DNA of 27,287 nucleotides from the NCBI GenBank assembly GCA_003427395.1, contig BFEA01001148.1:117048-144334 (forward strand). The letters run 5' to 3'. Both the position numbers and the translations under genes were made by a program. Below the pieces are notes generated by a model. It had not been told where the DNA came from. It made no database searches and saw only the letters and a program-made list of their open reading frames with translations. The stretch's first letter is position 1. Every line of letters starts with the position of its first letter. Of this stretch, positions 19,401-26,640 are shown piece after piece. This DNA is from Chara braunii (taxonomy: Eukaryota > Streptophyta > Charophyceae > Charales > Characeae).

Positions 19401-19642
19401 CGTCCGGGCAGTCGATGGATCTGTGAAGAATACAAATCTGACGACACAATGGTCGGTGTTTTCTCTTGCAGGAATGGATGGGGAGAATCATCCGTGTAGA
19501 CTGGGCAGTGCAGAAATCGCCCGAAGAGAGGTTAATGAGCCGCGGTTCAAACCGCCGGTTTAGTCCCCGTGGCGACTATGGCTCGTCATCCCGTGGTGGC
19601 GGCTGGTCTTCGGGCGGCATGAGCAGCTACGGAGGGATGTGA
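13474..19642 (+). CDS. Mitochondrial glycine-rich RRM RNA-binding protein
   Basis: Four exons: 13474-13645, 14198-14266, 15166-15272 and 19472-19642. They splice with GT-AG ends and consistent phases (1, 1, 0) to 172 codons ending in TGA. Residues 1-52 form an arginine-rich leader almost free of acidic residues (R12, R17, R22, R27, R37), with RLF-T at 37-40 resembling a mitochondrial processing site. One RRM runs from 53 to about 130: RNP2 LFVGGL (54-59), AKVIVDRVTGRS (81-92), RNP1 RGYGFVSF (93-100), and a final strand GRIIRVDWA (120-128). The tail (131-172) is rich in S, R and G. Plant organelle GR-RBPs of this build bind organelle transcripts and affect RNA processing and cold response; that role here is inferred. 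The tail is short for the family. The first of two adjacent ATGs is used; starting at 13477 would remove one residue. A plastid location is the main alternative. Confidence 0.92.
13646..14197 (+). other. Intron 1 of the RRM gene (552 bp)
   Basis: The donor GGAG|GTAAGC splits the second glycine codon of the RNP2 motif, and the acceptor GGAACAG|GA restores it. A T-run is at 13695-13707. Nothing else is recognised inside. Confidence 0.88.
14267..15165 (+). other. Intron 2 of the RRM gene, duplicated acceptor
   Basis: The donor is GAAG|GTAGGT and the acceptor TTTGCAG|CG at 15165/15166. The intron holds a 113-bp foldback element (14832-14944) and, at its 3' end, a 78-bp tandem duplication (15028-15180) that reproduces the whole acceptor region and the first 15 bases of exon 3. 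The upstream acceptor (AG at 15089-15090) would read in phase 1 through AKVIV and then reach TAA within nine codons, so the downstream acceptor is the productive one. Confidence 0.88.
14832..14944. mobile_element. Short MITE-like foldback, ACTACCGTCTTC ends
   Basis: The left end 14832-14863 and right end 14913-14944 are 32-bp inverted repeats with one mismatch, starting ACTACCGTCTTCCCCCGAAC. About 49 bp lie between them. A clear target duplication is not seen. A related element of nearly the same length lies at 21931-22040, which supports a transposon family rather than a chance hairpin. The superfamily is not certain. Confidence 0.8.
15028..15180 (+). repeat. 78/76-bp tandem duplication of splice acceptor
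   Basis: Copy 1 (15028-15105) and copy 2 (15105-15180) share GTAATTTGTTAAATGC, the pyrimidine tract, the TTTGCAG acceptor and AAGGTCATTGTTG of exon 3. They differ by three substitutions and a 2-bp CT indel. In the exon part the only difference is synonymous (GCC versus GCG for the split alanine codon). Confidence 0.96.
15966..16400 (+). repeat. ~220-bp diverged direct repeat in intron 3
   Basis: The words TCTGATCTTC, GAAGAGATTCG, GGGGATT, CTCAACATACGGT and GAAAATTCG recur about 219 bp apart (15994 and 16213). Within the second copy a ~60-bp subunit ending GGCGAAAATTCGTTTT or CGCGAAAATTCGTTTT is itself repeated (about 16262-16310 and 16320-16371). Confidence 0.75.
16665..16829 (+). repeat. 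~80-bp direct repeat with MITE-like ends
   Basis: Copies at 16665-16744 and 16746-16829 share GAACTTAACGGATT, GTGANTATTTGAA and GGCTGGGGCCAAGTACTG or a close variant, followed by TTTTAA. The reverse complement of that end (CAGTACTTGGCCCCAG) matches the left end of the MITE family at 17332, 22791, 23775 and 26268. These are probably damaged relatives. A third such end lies at about 22351-22382. Confidence 0.6.
17332..17484 (+). mobile_element. MITE family 1, copy A (in intron 3)
   Basis: A ~153-bp element running from AATCATCAGTACTTGG to GGAAGTACTGGTGGATT, whose ends are imperfect inverted repeats. The internal landmarks GTAGGAACGTTTC, GTCGGATGAAT, CCGTACGTTTCCTAAAAT and TAACGGGCGTGACTCTAGG recur in copies B, C and D. 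It is flanked by TTAA on the left and TTTA on the right, suggesting a TTAA-like target. No coding capacity. Confidence 0.82.
18741..18931 (+). repeat. 97-bp tandem repeat in intron 3
   Basis: Copies start at 18741 and 18838 and share GATCCATGATA, CGATTNGGATATTAT, GTTTAT and ACTCTTCACCT. Upstream (18640-18740), CCCGCCAAA and CCGAGA words show older, more diverged units of the same array. Confidence 0.8.
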
Positions 19643-21041
19643 GTTACAGTGTAGCAAGGAGGGTGGTGGTTGGGTATGTACTACCTTGAATACAGCGGTG
19701 GCTTCCCCCCCCCTTCTGTCTCTCCCTCGATTTCAACACACTTTCGATCAAAACGATTCCCTTCTGTCTCTTTCGATTTAAAGCTGCGGTAGGTTTGATG
19801 ACTAGCGTCTTTTAATTGGATCGAGAACGATTATGAGAATGCCCCTTTTCTCAACTCTGTCCGCCTCGCCTTCAATCATGCAAAAATCTGTTTCAATGCG
19901 CGCCAATGCTGTATGGTGGTAAGACCGGTGGTGAGGTCGTAGAAAAATGGATGGAGAGAGAGATAGATAGATAAATAGATAGAGAGAGAGAGAGTAACTG
20001 CAACGGCCAGTGGAGCGGGGATGCTATTTTGGTATTGGCTACCTTTTGAGTCGACGGACGGAGGAGAGAATGTTGGAGGGAGAGCGGGTTTGTTCTATTT
20101 GGTGATATACGATTTAGGAAATGTAGATTTCGATGGAATGTTTCGTCTATTCTTGGCATATGGTGACACGGCAACAGATGGCTTTTTACCACGTGTGCTA
20201 TCACTTCGTGTTGGTGCTGATGTTTGTCCATGAGCGGCGGCGTGTGAAGGGATGCCAGGTCATCCATGTAATCGACCGACTAGCATCCTCGGTAGTAGTT
20301 GCAGCCCATCTAAACTTGTTTGAGAGATTGAGCTTGGGGTCCGAGATGGCTATTAACTGGCCTGCCGGCAGAAGCGAGCGCTTGTCTTGTCTAGGTATTA
20401 TTCGTGTATGCCTCATTTTGCCAGGAAATGATGACGAAAGAGATGTCCTGGCGGGGGAGGGTTTGGGGGGGTTGCTGCCAAGCTGTTTCATTAGGAGGCG
20501 ATGAAGCCCTTGAAAAACTTAATTACTACTTCGTTTCCTCTACTTCGTTGTCGTGGGTGATGGCTGAGTTTGCCCAAAAGTACGCTATTGATCTATGCCC
20601 TTTAGTTCAGGTGAAGAGGGTTTTTATCCGATATGGATGAGAGGATGGATGCGGTTGTTGGTCCGTTGATGGATGGATATATGTGGTTGAGGATGATATG
20701 ATGAAATGAGGCTGGGGGGCCGTCTCTTGTCTCTTGTCTTGTCGGCGGCACAGTCGTGTGCCAAAAAAAAGAGACCTGGCAGGAATGACGATCAGGAGGG
20801 CGATGGGCTTCGGAGGTCTTGGACGAGGAGGGAGGGTGAATGCTTACCTTCGCTCCCTGCATGCACTGATTATTGTAAAACACATCACTTCATTGCTCGG
20901 AAACGTTAACTAATTCGTTCGCGGCGATTTTGTTTGCTTGATACTCTACTCTGATATCTTCCTTCTTGTGCCACAGGAAAAATGTCCCTGCGTCTGTGTC
21001 GGCCTGTCTGTGTGGGGCTTCTCTTGAATGTCTTTTTTGTG

Positions 21042-21081
<40 letters not shown>

Positions 21082-21577
21082 GACGTTCCTGTAAATGCAT
21101 GTCAATGTCTGTGATTGGTGGGTAAGAATTATGACGAGAGGTTTCCAACTCTGAATCTTAAGACATCGATGGTGTGTGAGGTTTAGCTAGGTCCGTTACT
21201 GACGAAGTGCAGAGTACCAGTGTGGGGCAAAGGAATCCGGGATCAGGAATTCGACGAAGGAGCATGATGTCATTGTTCGCGAAGACGATCTTTTGTTAGA
21301 GGACGGAGTGGGTTTTGTAGTTTACCAAACTGGCATATAAAACGGTTTACTATGAGATGTAATCTCCACGGAAATGATGCTTGTTTGTTTTCAAGTAATC
21401 AGATGTAATCCACTTAGTATCTAGGAGGGAGGGAGGGCCACCTCGGAACACGTTTTCCAAGTTTTCATTTCTGTGTGGCAAAAGCACTCCTGCTGCGCAA
21501 GTGAAAAAACAGTCTTTTTCCCAGCGGGTGAATGACGTAGACAGCCGTTTGCGAATTACTCTGTGTATGCTTCGAAC
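19643..21577. other. 3' flank of the RRM gene, no further gene
   Basis: This should contain the 3' UTR and polyadenylation region of the RRM gene, but the end point cannot be placed. Short frames on both strands lack motifs. GA-type microsatellites lie at about 19955-19994 (with GATA units) and 21046-21079. A C-run is at 19706-19714. Nothing else is recognised. Confidence 0.5.
21046..21079. repeat. (GA)n microsatellite
   Basis: An uninterrupted GA dinucleotide run of about 17 units. A second, impure GA/GATA tract lies at 19955-19994. Confidence 0.97.
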
Positions 21578-21740
21578 GACCAGGTGCATGTGGCTGGGCT
21601 TGTTTCAGGGATTTTGGGACCAGGTGCATGTGGCTGGGCTTGTTTCAGGGATTTTGGGACCAGGTGCATGTGGCTGGGCTTGTTTCAGGGATTTTGGATC
21701 TCGGGCTGGGCTTGTTTCATGGATTTTGGATCTCGCTGGG
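21578..21740 (+). repeat. 40-bp tandem repeat, three full copies plus partials
   Basis: Units begin at 21578, 21618 and 21658 with GACCAGGTGCATGTGGCTGG and contain CTTGTTTCAGGGATTTTGG. Copies are essentially identical. Two truncated units (GGGCTGGGCTTGTTTCATGG and CGCTGGGG) follow to about 21740. Because 40 is not a multiple of three, all three frames read through the array, so the peptide repeats it gives are not evidence of a gene. Confidence 0.96.
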
Positions 21741-21930
21741 GTTTTATTTCTATGGTCCAAGTTTCCCCACCCGTACCCTGCCACTCGGACGTCGTGCGCG
21801 GGCGAAAATTCTCCACTATGGCCCCTTTTCAGGAGACGGAGGTTCTACTTATTGTACATTTTTCTTGAATGCAATTCGGTGCATCTGACCGCAATTAGAT
21901 CGAAAATAGACTGATCTTAGGTGGGAAAGT

Positions 21931-22040
21931 ACCACCGTCTTCACCCGAATTGAACGCCCGGTCTTTTAAGCTGATTCGGGGCAACTTATGGTTGACATGG
22001 AGAGAATGACCAGGCGTACTATTGGGGTGAAGACGGTAGT
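21931..22040. mobile_element. Second ACTACCGTCTTC foldback element
   Basis: A 110-bp element with left end ACCACCGTCTTCACCCGAAT and right end whose reverse complement is ACTACCGTCTTCACCCCAAT. A few mismatches suggest more age than the copy at 14832-14944. The interior is unrelated in sequence. Just downstream CTAAGATAGAGTT is duplicated (about 22053 and 22072). Confidence 0.72.
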
Positions 22041-22790
22041 GTGCGTATGCTCTAAGATAGAGTTTTGATGCGCTAAGATAGAGTTCTGTGGTGATTGTGA
22101 TGTACCTCAGCCGCCAAGATTATGACGCGTGTATCTGATCTGAAATGAGGCAAAGTTCGTCTCGAAGGATGATGGAAATAAAGACGAAGAGTTAGGGATT
22201 CTCGATGCGAAGGCATGCTTAAGCAAATCTTTAACCACCAATGCGTGCCAGCTATCGACCGGCGCCCCCTTTCGGAAGCTGCCCTCCATCGATTATTTTT
22301 GTCGACGGTGCGCGAGCCTCTGAAATTTTGGGAGATGCTCAGTAAGATTTAATTTGGCTGGGGCCATCTACTGGTTGCTTTAAGGACGATGTGGTGATTT
22401 GTTCCGTGTGCTTGGATGCTTCCTTTTGCCATTCAGTTGGTCGTCCGACAGCGTCTTAAGAGAAGTCCACCGAGTGTTCTCGCAAGAAAATACATTAAGG
22501 TTCGTTCGAAAGAACTTCCTTGGTCCTGAAGATTCCTCGGGGATCCCTGCAGTGCAGGCATACCTTGATTCCCTTGTTGTCATCTCTGAATCGTCCCTCA
22601 GCTTTGTGACTTTAGGTCCTCGACATGTTCTGTGTCGGACTGCCTCGATTTCGATTACGGAAATTTTTGTTTCTCTAAATCTCTGTTCTGATGGTATCTT
22701 AAGCATCTTCCCTGTCCTAAGCATCGCTCCCCCTGTCGATTAGACATTGCTAATCTTACGAAGGTGTCCTTAAATTGTCCCGACCTGTCT
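22041..22790. other. Intergenic stretch with no supported gene
   Basis: A 114-codon frame on each strand covers about 22380-22740, but neither shows a family motif and they overlap almost completely, so neither is called. A degraded MITE-1-like end lies near 22351-22382. CTAAGCATC words begin at about 22715. Confidence 0.45.
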
Positions 22791-23075
22791 TCAACCACCA
22801 GTACTCTCTAAAGTCGTGTTCGTTAAAGCGCCATGATTTTAGGAAACGTACGGGCCACTACAGGAGCGCCCAAATTCATTCAACTAGAAACGTTTCTACT
22901 CGTCTTTTTTTCCGCGGCCGAAAGCTTGACCAAGTACTGGTGATTTAAGCACTGCTCTGTCCTAAGCATCCCTCTCCTAGGCATCTCTGACCTAAGCATC
23001 TCTGTCAAAAGCATCCCTGGCGATTGGACATTGTGTATCTCACGGTGATCCTCCTTGAATTGTCTCGAATAGAGA
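22700..23075 (+). repeat. Diverged duplication flanking MITE copy B
   Basis: CTAAGCATC-type words, then GCGATTGGACATTG or TCGATTAGACATTG, then a CCTTGAATTGTC or CCTTAAATTGTC block occur both before (about 22710-22790) and after (about 22945-23070) MITE copy B. In the second copy the AAGCATC word is multiplied about five times. The order suggests that an ancestral segment was duplicated, with the MITE between or inside one copy. Confidence 0.6.
22791..22948 (-). mobile_element. MITE family 1, copy B (inverted)
   Basis: On the minus strand it reads from CACCAGTACTTGGTC at the right end to AGTACTGGTGGTTGA at the left end. It carries the family landmarks in reverse complement (ATTTTAGGAAACGTACGG, CATTCAACTAGAAACGTTTC). 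It is flanked by TTCA on the left and TTTAA on the right. Confidence 0.82.
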
Positions 23076-23774
23076 AACGATCTACGTCCACAATTTGACC
23101 GAGTGCGGGAGTATCTACGGGTAGCTTTTTTCTCGGATACGCTCGAACCCAACCGTGTGATGAATGAATGATTCTACCAAGTTTTCTGTGGGAGAAGTTT
23201 GGCGTTTCCCTTGTCTGTCGTTTGCACTTCAGAGAGCGTTCATCTGAAATCGTCATACAGACAGTTCATATCCGGAGCTTCGGTTTAGAGAGCGTTCATC
23301 ATCTGTGATGAGAAGCAAATGCTGACTGTAGGACAACACAGCCACGTGTCCGTAATTTAGGCTATGCATCTTCAGGCAGCCCCTCCCTCATAAGCCGTGC
23401 GGTTAACGAACTGTGAGTGGAGGATAGAAGCTTTCACTCTATAGGTTAGCCCACCCCTATCTGGACAAGCTATAATTTACCCAACAAGTCGAACAATACT
23501 GTACACGCTGCATCGCGAAACGTTTTTTCTTGAGAAGTACTTGACAAGTAATCTATAAACCCCTGGAACCCACTGGGCTAGCTCTGTTGGTACACCCCTG
23601 AATAACGGAAACATTTACACGTCAGTTGGTACACCCCTGAATTTTTGAAATATAGACCCCTCAGTGTGGCCTAACTCAGTTCGAATGCCACTCCAAAGCA
23701 GATTGATAAAAAATTGTTAAGGTCCAATTAGCTCATTTGGCTGGTCAGTGTTTTGTTCAACCATCTGAGTCCAC
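23076..23774. other. Intergenic stretch, possible SINE fragments
   Basis: No gene. Two places resemble the A box of tRNA-derived SINEs: TAGCTCTGTTGG at about 23579-23590 and TAGCTCATTTGG at about 23737-23748, the latter cut off by MITE copy C before a B box could be read. TTGGTACACCCCTGAAT is repeated at about 23588 and 23634. Confidence 0.35.
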
Positions 23775-23922
23775 GAGTACTTGGCCCATATATCAGTCGT
23801 GGGAAAAAAATGAAGTAGAAAAACGTTTCCATTCGGATGAATGTGGACCGCTCATGAGGGGTCCGTACGTTTCCTAGTCGTGGCTTGGTAATGGGCACGA
23901 CCTTGGGAAGAGTACTGGTGGT
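23774..23922 (+). mobile_element. MITE family 1, copy C
   Basis: Begins GAGTACTTGGCCCA and ends GAGTACTGGTGGTTTC, with the family interior AAAACGTTTCC, CGGATGAAT, GTCCGTACGTTTCCTA and ATGGGCACGACC. It is the most diverged of the four copies. Its left end lacks the CCACC of the other copies. Confidence 0.78.
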
Positions 23923-23929
23923 TTCAACG

Positions 23930-24845
23930 CCGTCGCCCTTTTTTCATTTTTTACCAAAGAAAAAGAGGGGGAACATTCCACCTTCCCCCCGCTCCTGCTA
24001 AAAGGGCATGGCCGCTGGAGATAACCCTTCGGATTGGTGTTTCTTTTTTTTTTTTCAATATTAAAATTAACAGGAGTTGCACGTGCAATTGGAGGCCGAC
24101 TACATCATGGAAGATCTGTTGATGGTTCTGCACATTTGAAGATCTGTTGTTTTCTGTATTTTTTGTTTTTTTTTTTCTGACGGTAGAGCGTCCTGGACAG
24201 TTGAAGTCAGGTCGCTTCCAGGACAGTTTAACACAAAAAGAGAACGCAGAAAGAAAACCTCCATCACATGGATAGTTGAAGTCAGGTCGTTTCCAGGTGA
24301 CATCGAGGTTTTCTTTTTGTGTTCTTTGTGCGGGTGCAACTAACTGCAAGTCCAACTCTCAAAGAAAGAGAAGAATGATCGCTCGCGCGTATTACGTGGT
24401 GGATTCTTGCTATGTGATCGCGTATATCCTTCAGACTTGGAGTGGGTGAAAGAGCGCTGTGATGCACGCACTCACTAAAATCTGGATTGGGAAGGAGCAG
24501 ATGAAGAATAAATCGAGCCAAAAAATATGCGGACGAATAACACGGTAGAGAAGACGAAAAGGACATGGCCGCCCATGACAAGTGCGATGGTAAGCTGAGG
24601 TAAATACCGAAGACGAAGTGTACAAAAGCTTCTTTTTTTTTTTTTTTAACGGACACGTCCGTGCAGTGCTAGTGGTACTGACTGGGCCAGCCACCACTAA
24701 CACCAGTGTATAAAAGTTGTTTGAGGCTTTAAGCCTTTTGTTTTGTTTTTTGTTTTGTTTTTTGTTTTGTTTTCTGTTTTGTTTTGTGTTCGAAGGGCGA
24801 CGAACGTTTTGAAACGTCATTACTACTGAACGGACCGGGGCTCAG
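23930..24845. other. Repeat-rich intergenic stretch, no gene
   Basis: Several T-runs (24040-24055, 24160-24178, 24632-24647) and a T4G-type low-complexity tract (24736-24790). At 24190-24320, GTTGAAGTCAGGTCG plus TTCCAGG is directly repeated while AACACAAAAAGA and GAAAACCTC recur as an inverted copy (GAGGTTTTC, TTTTTGTGTTC). Minus-strand frames here contain poly-K/poly-S and are composition artefacts. Confidence 0.5.
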
Positions 24846-24967
24846 GTATTTAAGAATGATTCAGGTAATCTGGACCATTCTGGTCACCTGACTAGTATCT
24901 GGATTCGTATTTAAGAAAGATTCAGGTAATCTGGACCATTCTGGTCGGCGGCTGATTGTATGTGGAT
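24846..24967 (+). repeat. 61-bp tandem repeat, two copies
   Basis: GTATTTAAGAATGATTCAGG and TAATCTGGACCATTCTGGTC at 24846 recur at 24907 with one mismatch over 40 bp. Each copy is followed after about 10 bp by TATCTGGATTCG or TATGTGGATTCG. Confidence 0.92.
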
Positions 24968-25516
24968 TCGAACTAAGGTATTGGTAAGAAGGGGTCGCGC
25001 AAAGACGACAAAGGGCCAGCGAGAGGAGGTAGAAGAAAAAGGAAGGGGAGGAGGAGGAGAAGGAAAGAATAAGGAAAGGAGGTGGCGGCGTGGATGTACT
25101 AACTGAGGTAGTAGGTCCGTTTGTGTCGAGGCTGATTTTATTGACAAATCTTGAACGGTGACAAATCAATTTTTTTTGTGGAAACTGAGAATTGTAGACA
25201 TTGACGTGAAAAGGACAACATGAAAATGGAATGAAAAAAAGACAGACAGAAACGTAAACGAAGACGATCGCAAATCAAACGGGCCAGGAGACCTCAGCCA
25301 AGAGACTGAAAAGTGGAAGGAAGATAGCGAAAGGAGTTGAAATGGGAAAAGGGGGAATTTTTGTTTTCAAAAGGAGTGAAGACGGGGGCAATTTGATAGT
25401 CACTGCTGAGATTGAAATTCAGGAAAAGCTCTTTTAGTCCGAACAAAGCTTATCCTGTTTGGCCACTGCTGAAAAGCTGCACGGGAACGTGCTGAGGTGG
25501 GATTTTGACGTGTCGC

Positions 25517-25517
<1 letters not shown>
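24968..25517. other. Purine-rich intergenic stretch
   Basis: Long AG-rich tracts on the plus strand (25015-25085, 25200-25400) give serine/proline-rich frames on the other strand. No motif and no RNA gene recognised. Confidence 0.5.
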
Positions 25518-25518
<1 letters not shown>

Positions 25519-25552
<34 letters not shown>

Positions 25553-25679
25553 GCGTGTGTTCGCAACATTTCTTTCACATCTCTCTTGTCTCACACATGC
25601 AACACTCACGTGTGTGCACGAGTGTGAGACAAAACGAGATGTGAGAGAAATGTTGCACACACACACACACACACACACT
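25519..25679. repeat. Long foldback capped by (GT)n and (AC)n
   Basis: A GT run (25519-25560) is followed by a ~38-nt unique arm starting CGCAACATTTCTTTCACATC and ending CTCACAC at about 25595. After a ~27-nt loop the arm recurs inverted (25623-25655, GTGTGAGACAAAACGAGATG then TGAGAGAAATGTTGC), followed by an AC run to 25679. The unique arms pair with only a few mismatches, and the dinucleotide runs are themselves complementary, so the total stem is about 55-60 bp. Confidence 0.9.
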
Positions 25680-25800
25680 CAAAAGAGGGAGAGGTATGGA
25701 TGGCAAGTGGACATACACGTCTCGAGCTGTCAGGAAATTGTACCCGTTTTGGTTAATATGTAAGAACCCTTTATTAAGCTCGGGGCCCATTTGGCCAGAG

Positions 25801-26033
25801 CTACGTTACCGAACGTACACGTACGGGGCCTTTCCGTACGAAACGTACAGATAATATCTGTACGGGAACCTGTACGCCCCCGTACGCCCCCGTACTGGAA
25901 CCTGTCATCCAAAACATCCGAAAAACATACATGTGATGTAACATCCCAAAACAAGCAACATTTGCCTGAGCACCATCTGCAGATTCTAGTACCACTTGTA
26001 CTGGTACGGGGGTGAGTACGAATCGCAACGTAG
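25801..26033. mobile_element. 233-bp non-autonomous element with 8-bp TSD
   Basis: Flanked by a perfect GGCCAGAG duplication (25793-25800 and 26034-26041). The ends are imperfect inverted repeats: CTACGTTACCGAACGTAC on the left, and on the right a reverse complement starting CTACGTTGCGATTCGTAC. The interior has about ten GTACG/CGTAC words, many in small palindromes. An 8-bp target duplication is typical of hAT elements, but the termini do not match a hAT consensus I know, so the superfamily is open. The related segment at 26241-26479 carries GGCCAGAG once, without this element. Confidence 0.8.
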
Positions 26034-26267
26034 GGCCAGAGTTTGGTTACACTGGGGCAAGGTGGTATCTGTTCTTTCTCTAGCTAGCGAGCCTACGGCC
26101 TTTGCTTTTTCCAGAGTATATTAGATTGCTTTGTGTTTTGTGAGAGATTGATCATCGAAAGGTCCGTAAAAAAAAAAACAAAAAAACAATTCGTTATGGA
26201 TTTTATGCCACTAGAATAATTCGTAATGCACCTCTTGACCTGTCAGGAATTTGTACCCGTTTTGGTT

Positions 26268-26422
26268 AAACCCCCAGTACTTGGCCCAGGTATGGGTCGT
26301 GGAAAAAATCAAGAGTAGAAACGTTTCTAGTCGGATGAATTTGGGCGCTTCTGTAGTGGTCTGTACGTTTCCTAAAATTGTTGTGCGTTAACGGGCACAA
26401 CTCTAGGAAGTACTGCAGTGGT
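26268..26422 (+). mobile_element. MITE family 1, copy D
   Basis: Runs from CCCCCAGTACTTGGCCCAGG to GGAAGTACTGCAGTGG with the family interior (GAGTAGAAACGTTTCTAG, GTCGGATGAATTTGGGCG, GTACGTTTCCTAAAATTG, TTAACGGGCACAACTCTAGG). The flanks are GGTTAA on the left and GGTTGAA on the right. The empty relative at 25751-25756 has a single GGTTAA, which defines the insertion point and a short target duplication. Confidence 0.87.
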
Positions 26423-26504
26423 TGAACATGTAAGAAGAACCCTGTACTGGAAACTCAGGCAGGGCCCATTTGGCCAGAGTCGTTACTCGCGCAAAACATA
26501 AATC

Positions 26505-26640
26505 TTGGGATTGGCCGTTGGCTCAGCAGTTCCCGGTTGGAAACGCACATGCTCTGCTATTGTAGATGCGGGCTCAAAACTCCGTTGTCGTGGGCGCGTA
26601 CACTCCTTTCACAGTGCACAAGCCATTCAAACACCAAAAA
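26505..26640 (+). mobile_element. Possible tRNA-derived SINE head
   Basis: TTGGCTCAGCAGTT (about 26518-26531) resembles an RNA polymerase III A box. GGGCTCAAAACTCC, about 40 bp downstream (26570-26583), resembles a degraded B box. The interval fits a tRNA-like promoter, but the cloverleaf cannot be completed, so this is not a working tRNA. The A-run near 26635-26641 could be an internal or terminal A tract. Weak call. Confidence 0.3.

Larger units (their letters stand above)
15273..19471 (+). other. Intron 3 of the RRM gene (4.2 kb)
   Basis: The donor is CCAG|GTGAAG and the acceptor TTGCAG|GAATGG. The donor falls between residues 116 and 117, inside the RRM just before its last strand. Contents include a ~220-bp diverged direct repeat (15966-16400), an ~80-bp direct repeat (16665-16829), a MITE (17332-17484) and a 97-bp direct repeat (18741-18931). 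Short open frames across it have no family motifs. The splice joint restores a continuous RRM, which supports the unusual length. Confidence 0.88.
25728..26479 (+). repeat. Duplicated segment with different insertions
   Basis: The segment 25728-25800 and its relative 26241-26479 share CTGTCAGGAA, TTGTACCCGTTTTGGTTAA, ATGTAAGAA, CCCT and GGGCCCATTTGGCCAGAG. The second copy is interrupted after GGTTAA by MITE copy D. The first ends at the GGCCAGAG where the 233-bp element begins. Confidence 0.88.

Noticed and set aside
22380-22743. 114-codon frames on both strands
   Set aside because: They cover the same bases in opposite directions, have no motif, and begin beside degraded MITE-like sequence.
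24282-24820. Minus-strand frames of 124 and 129 codons with poly-K
   Set aside because: Composition artefacts of T-runs and the T4G tract.
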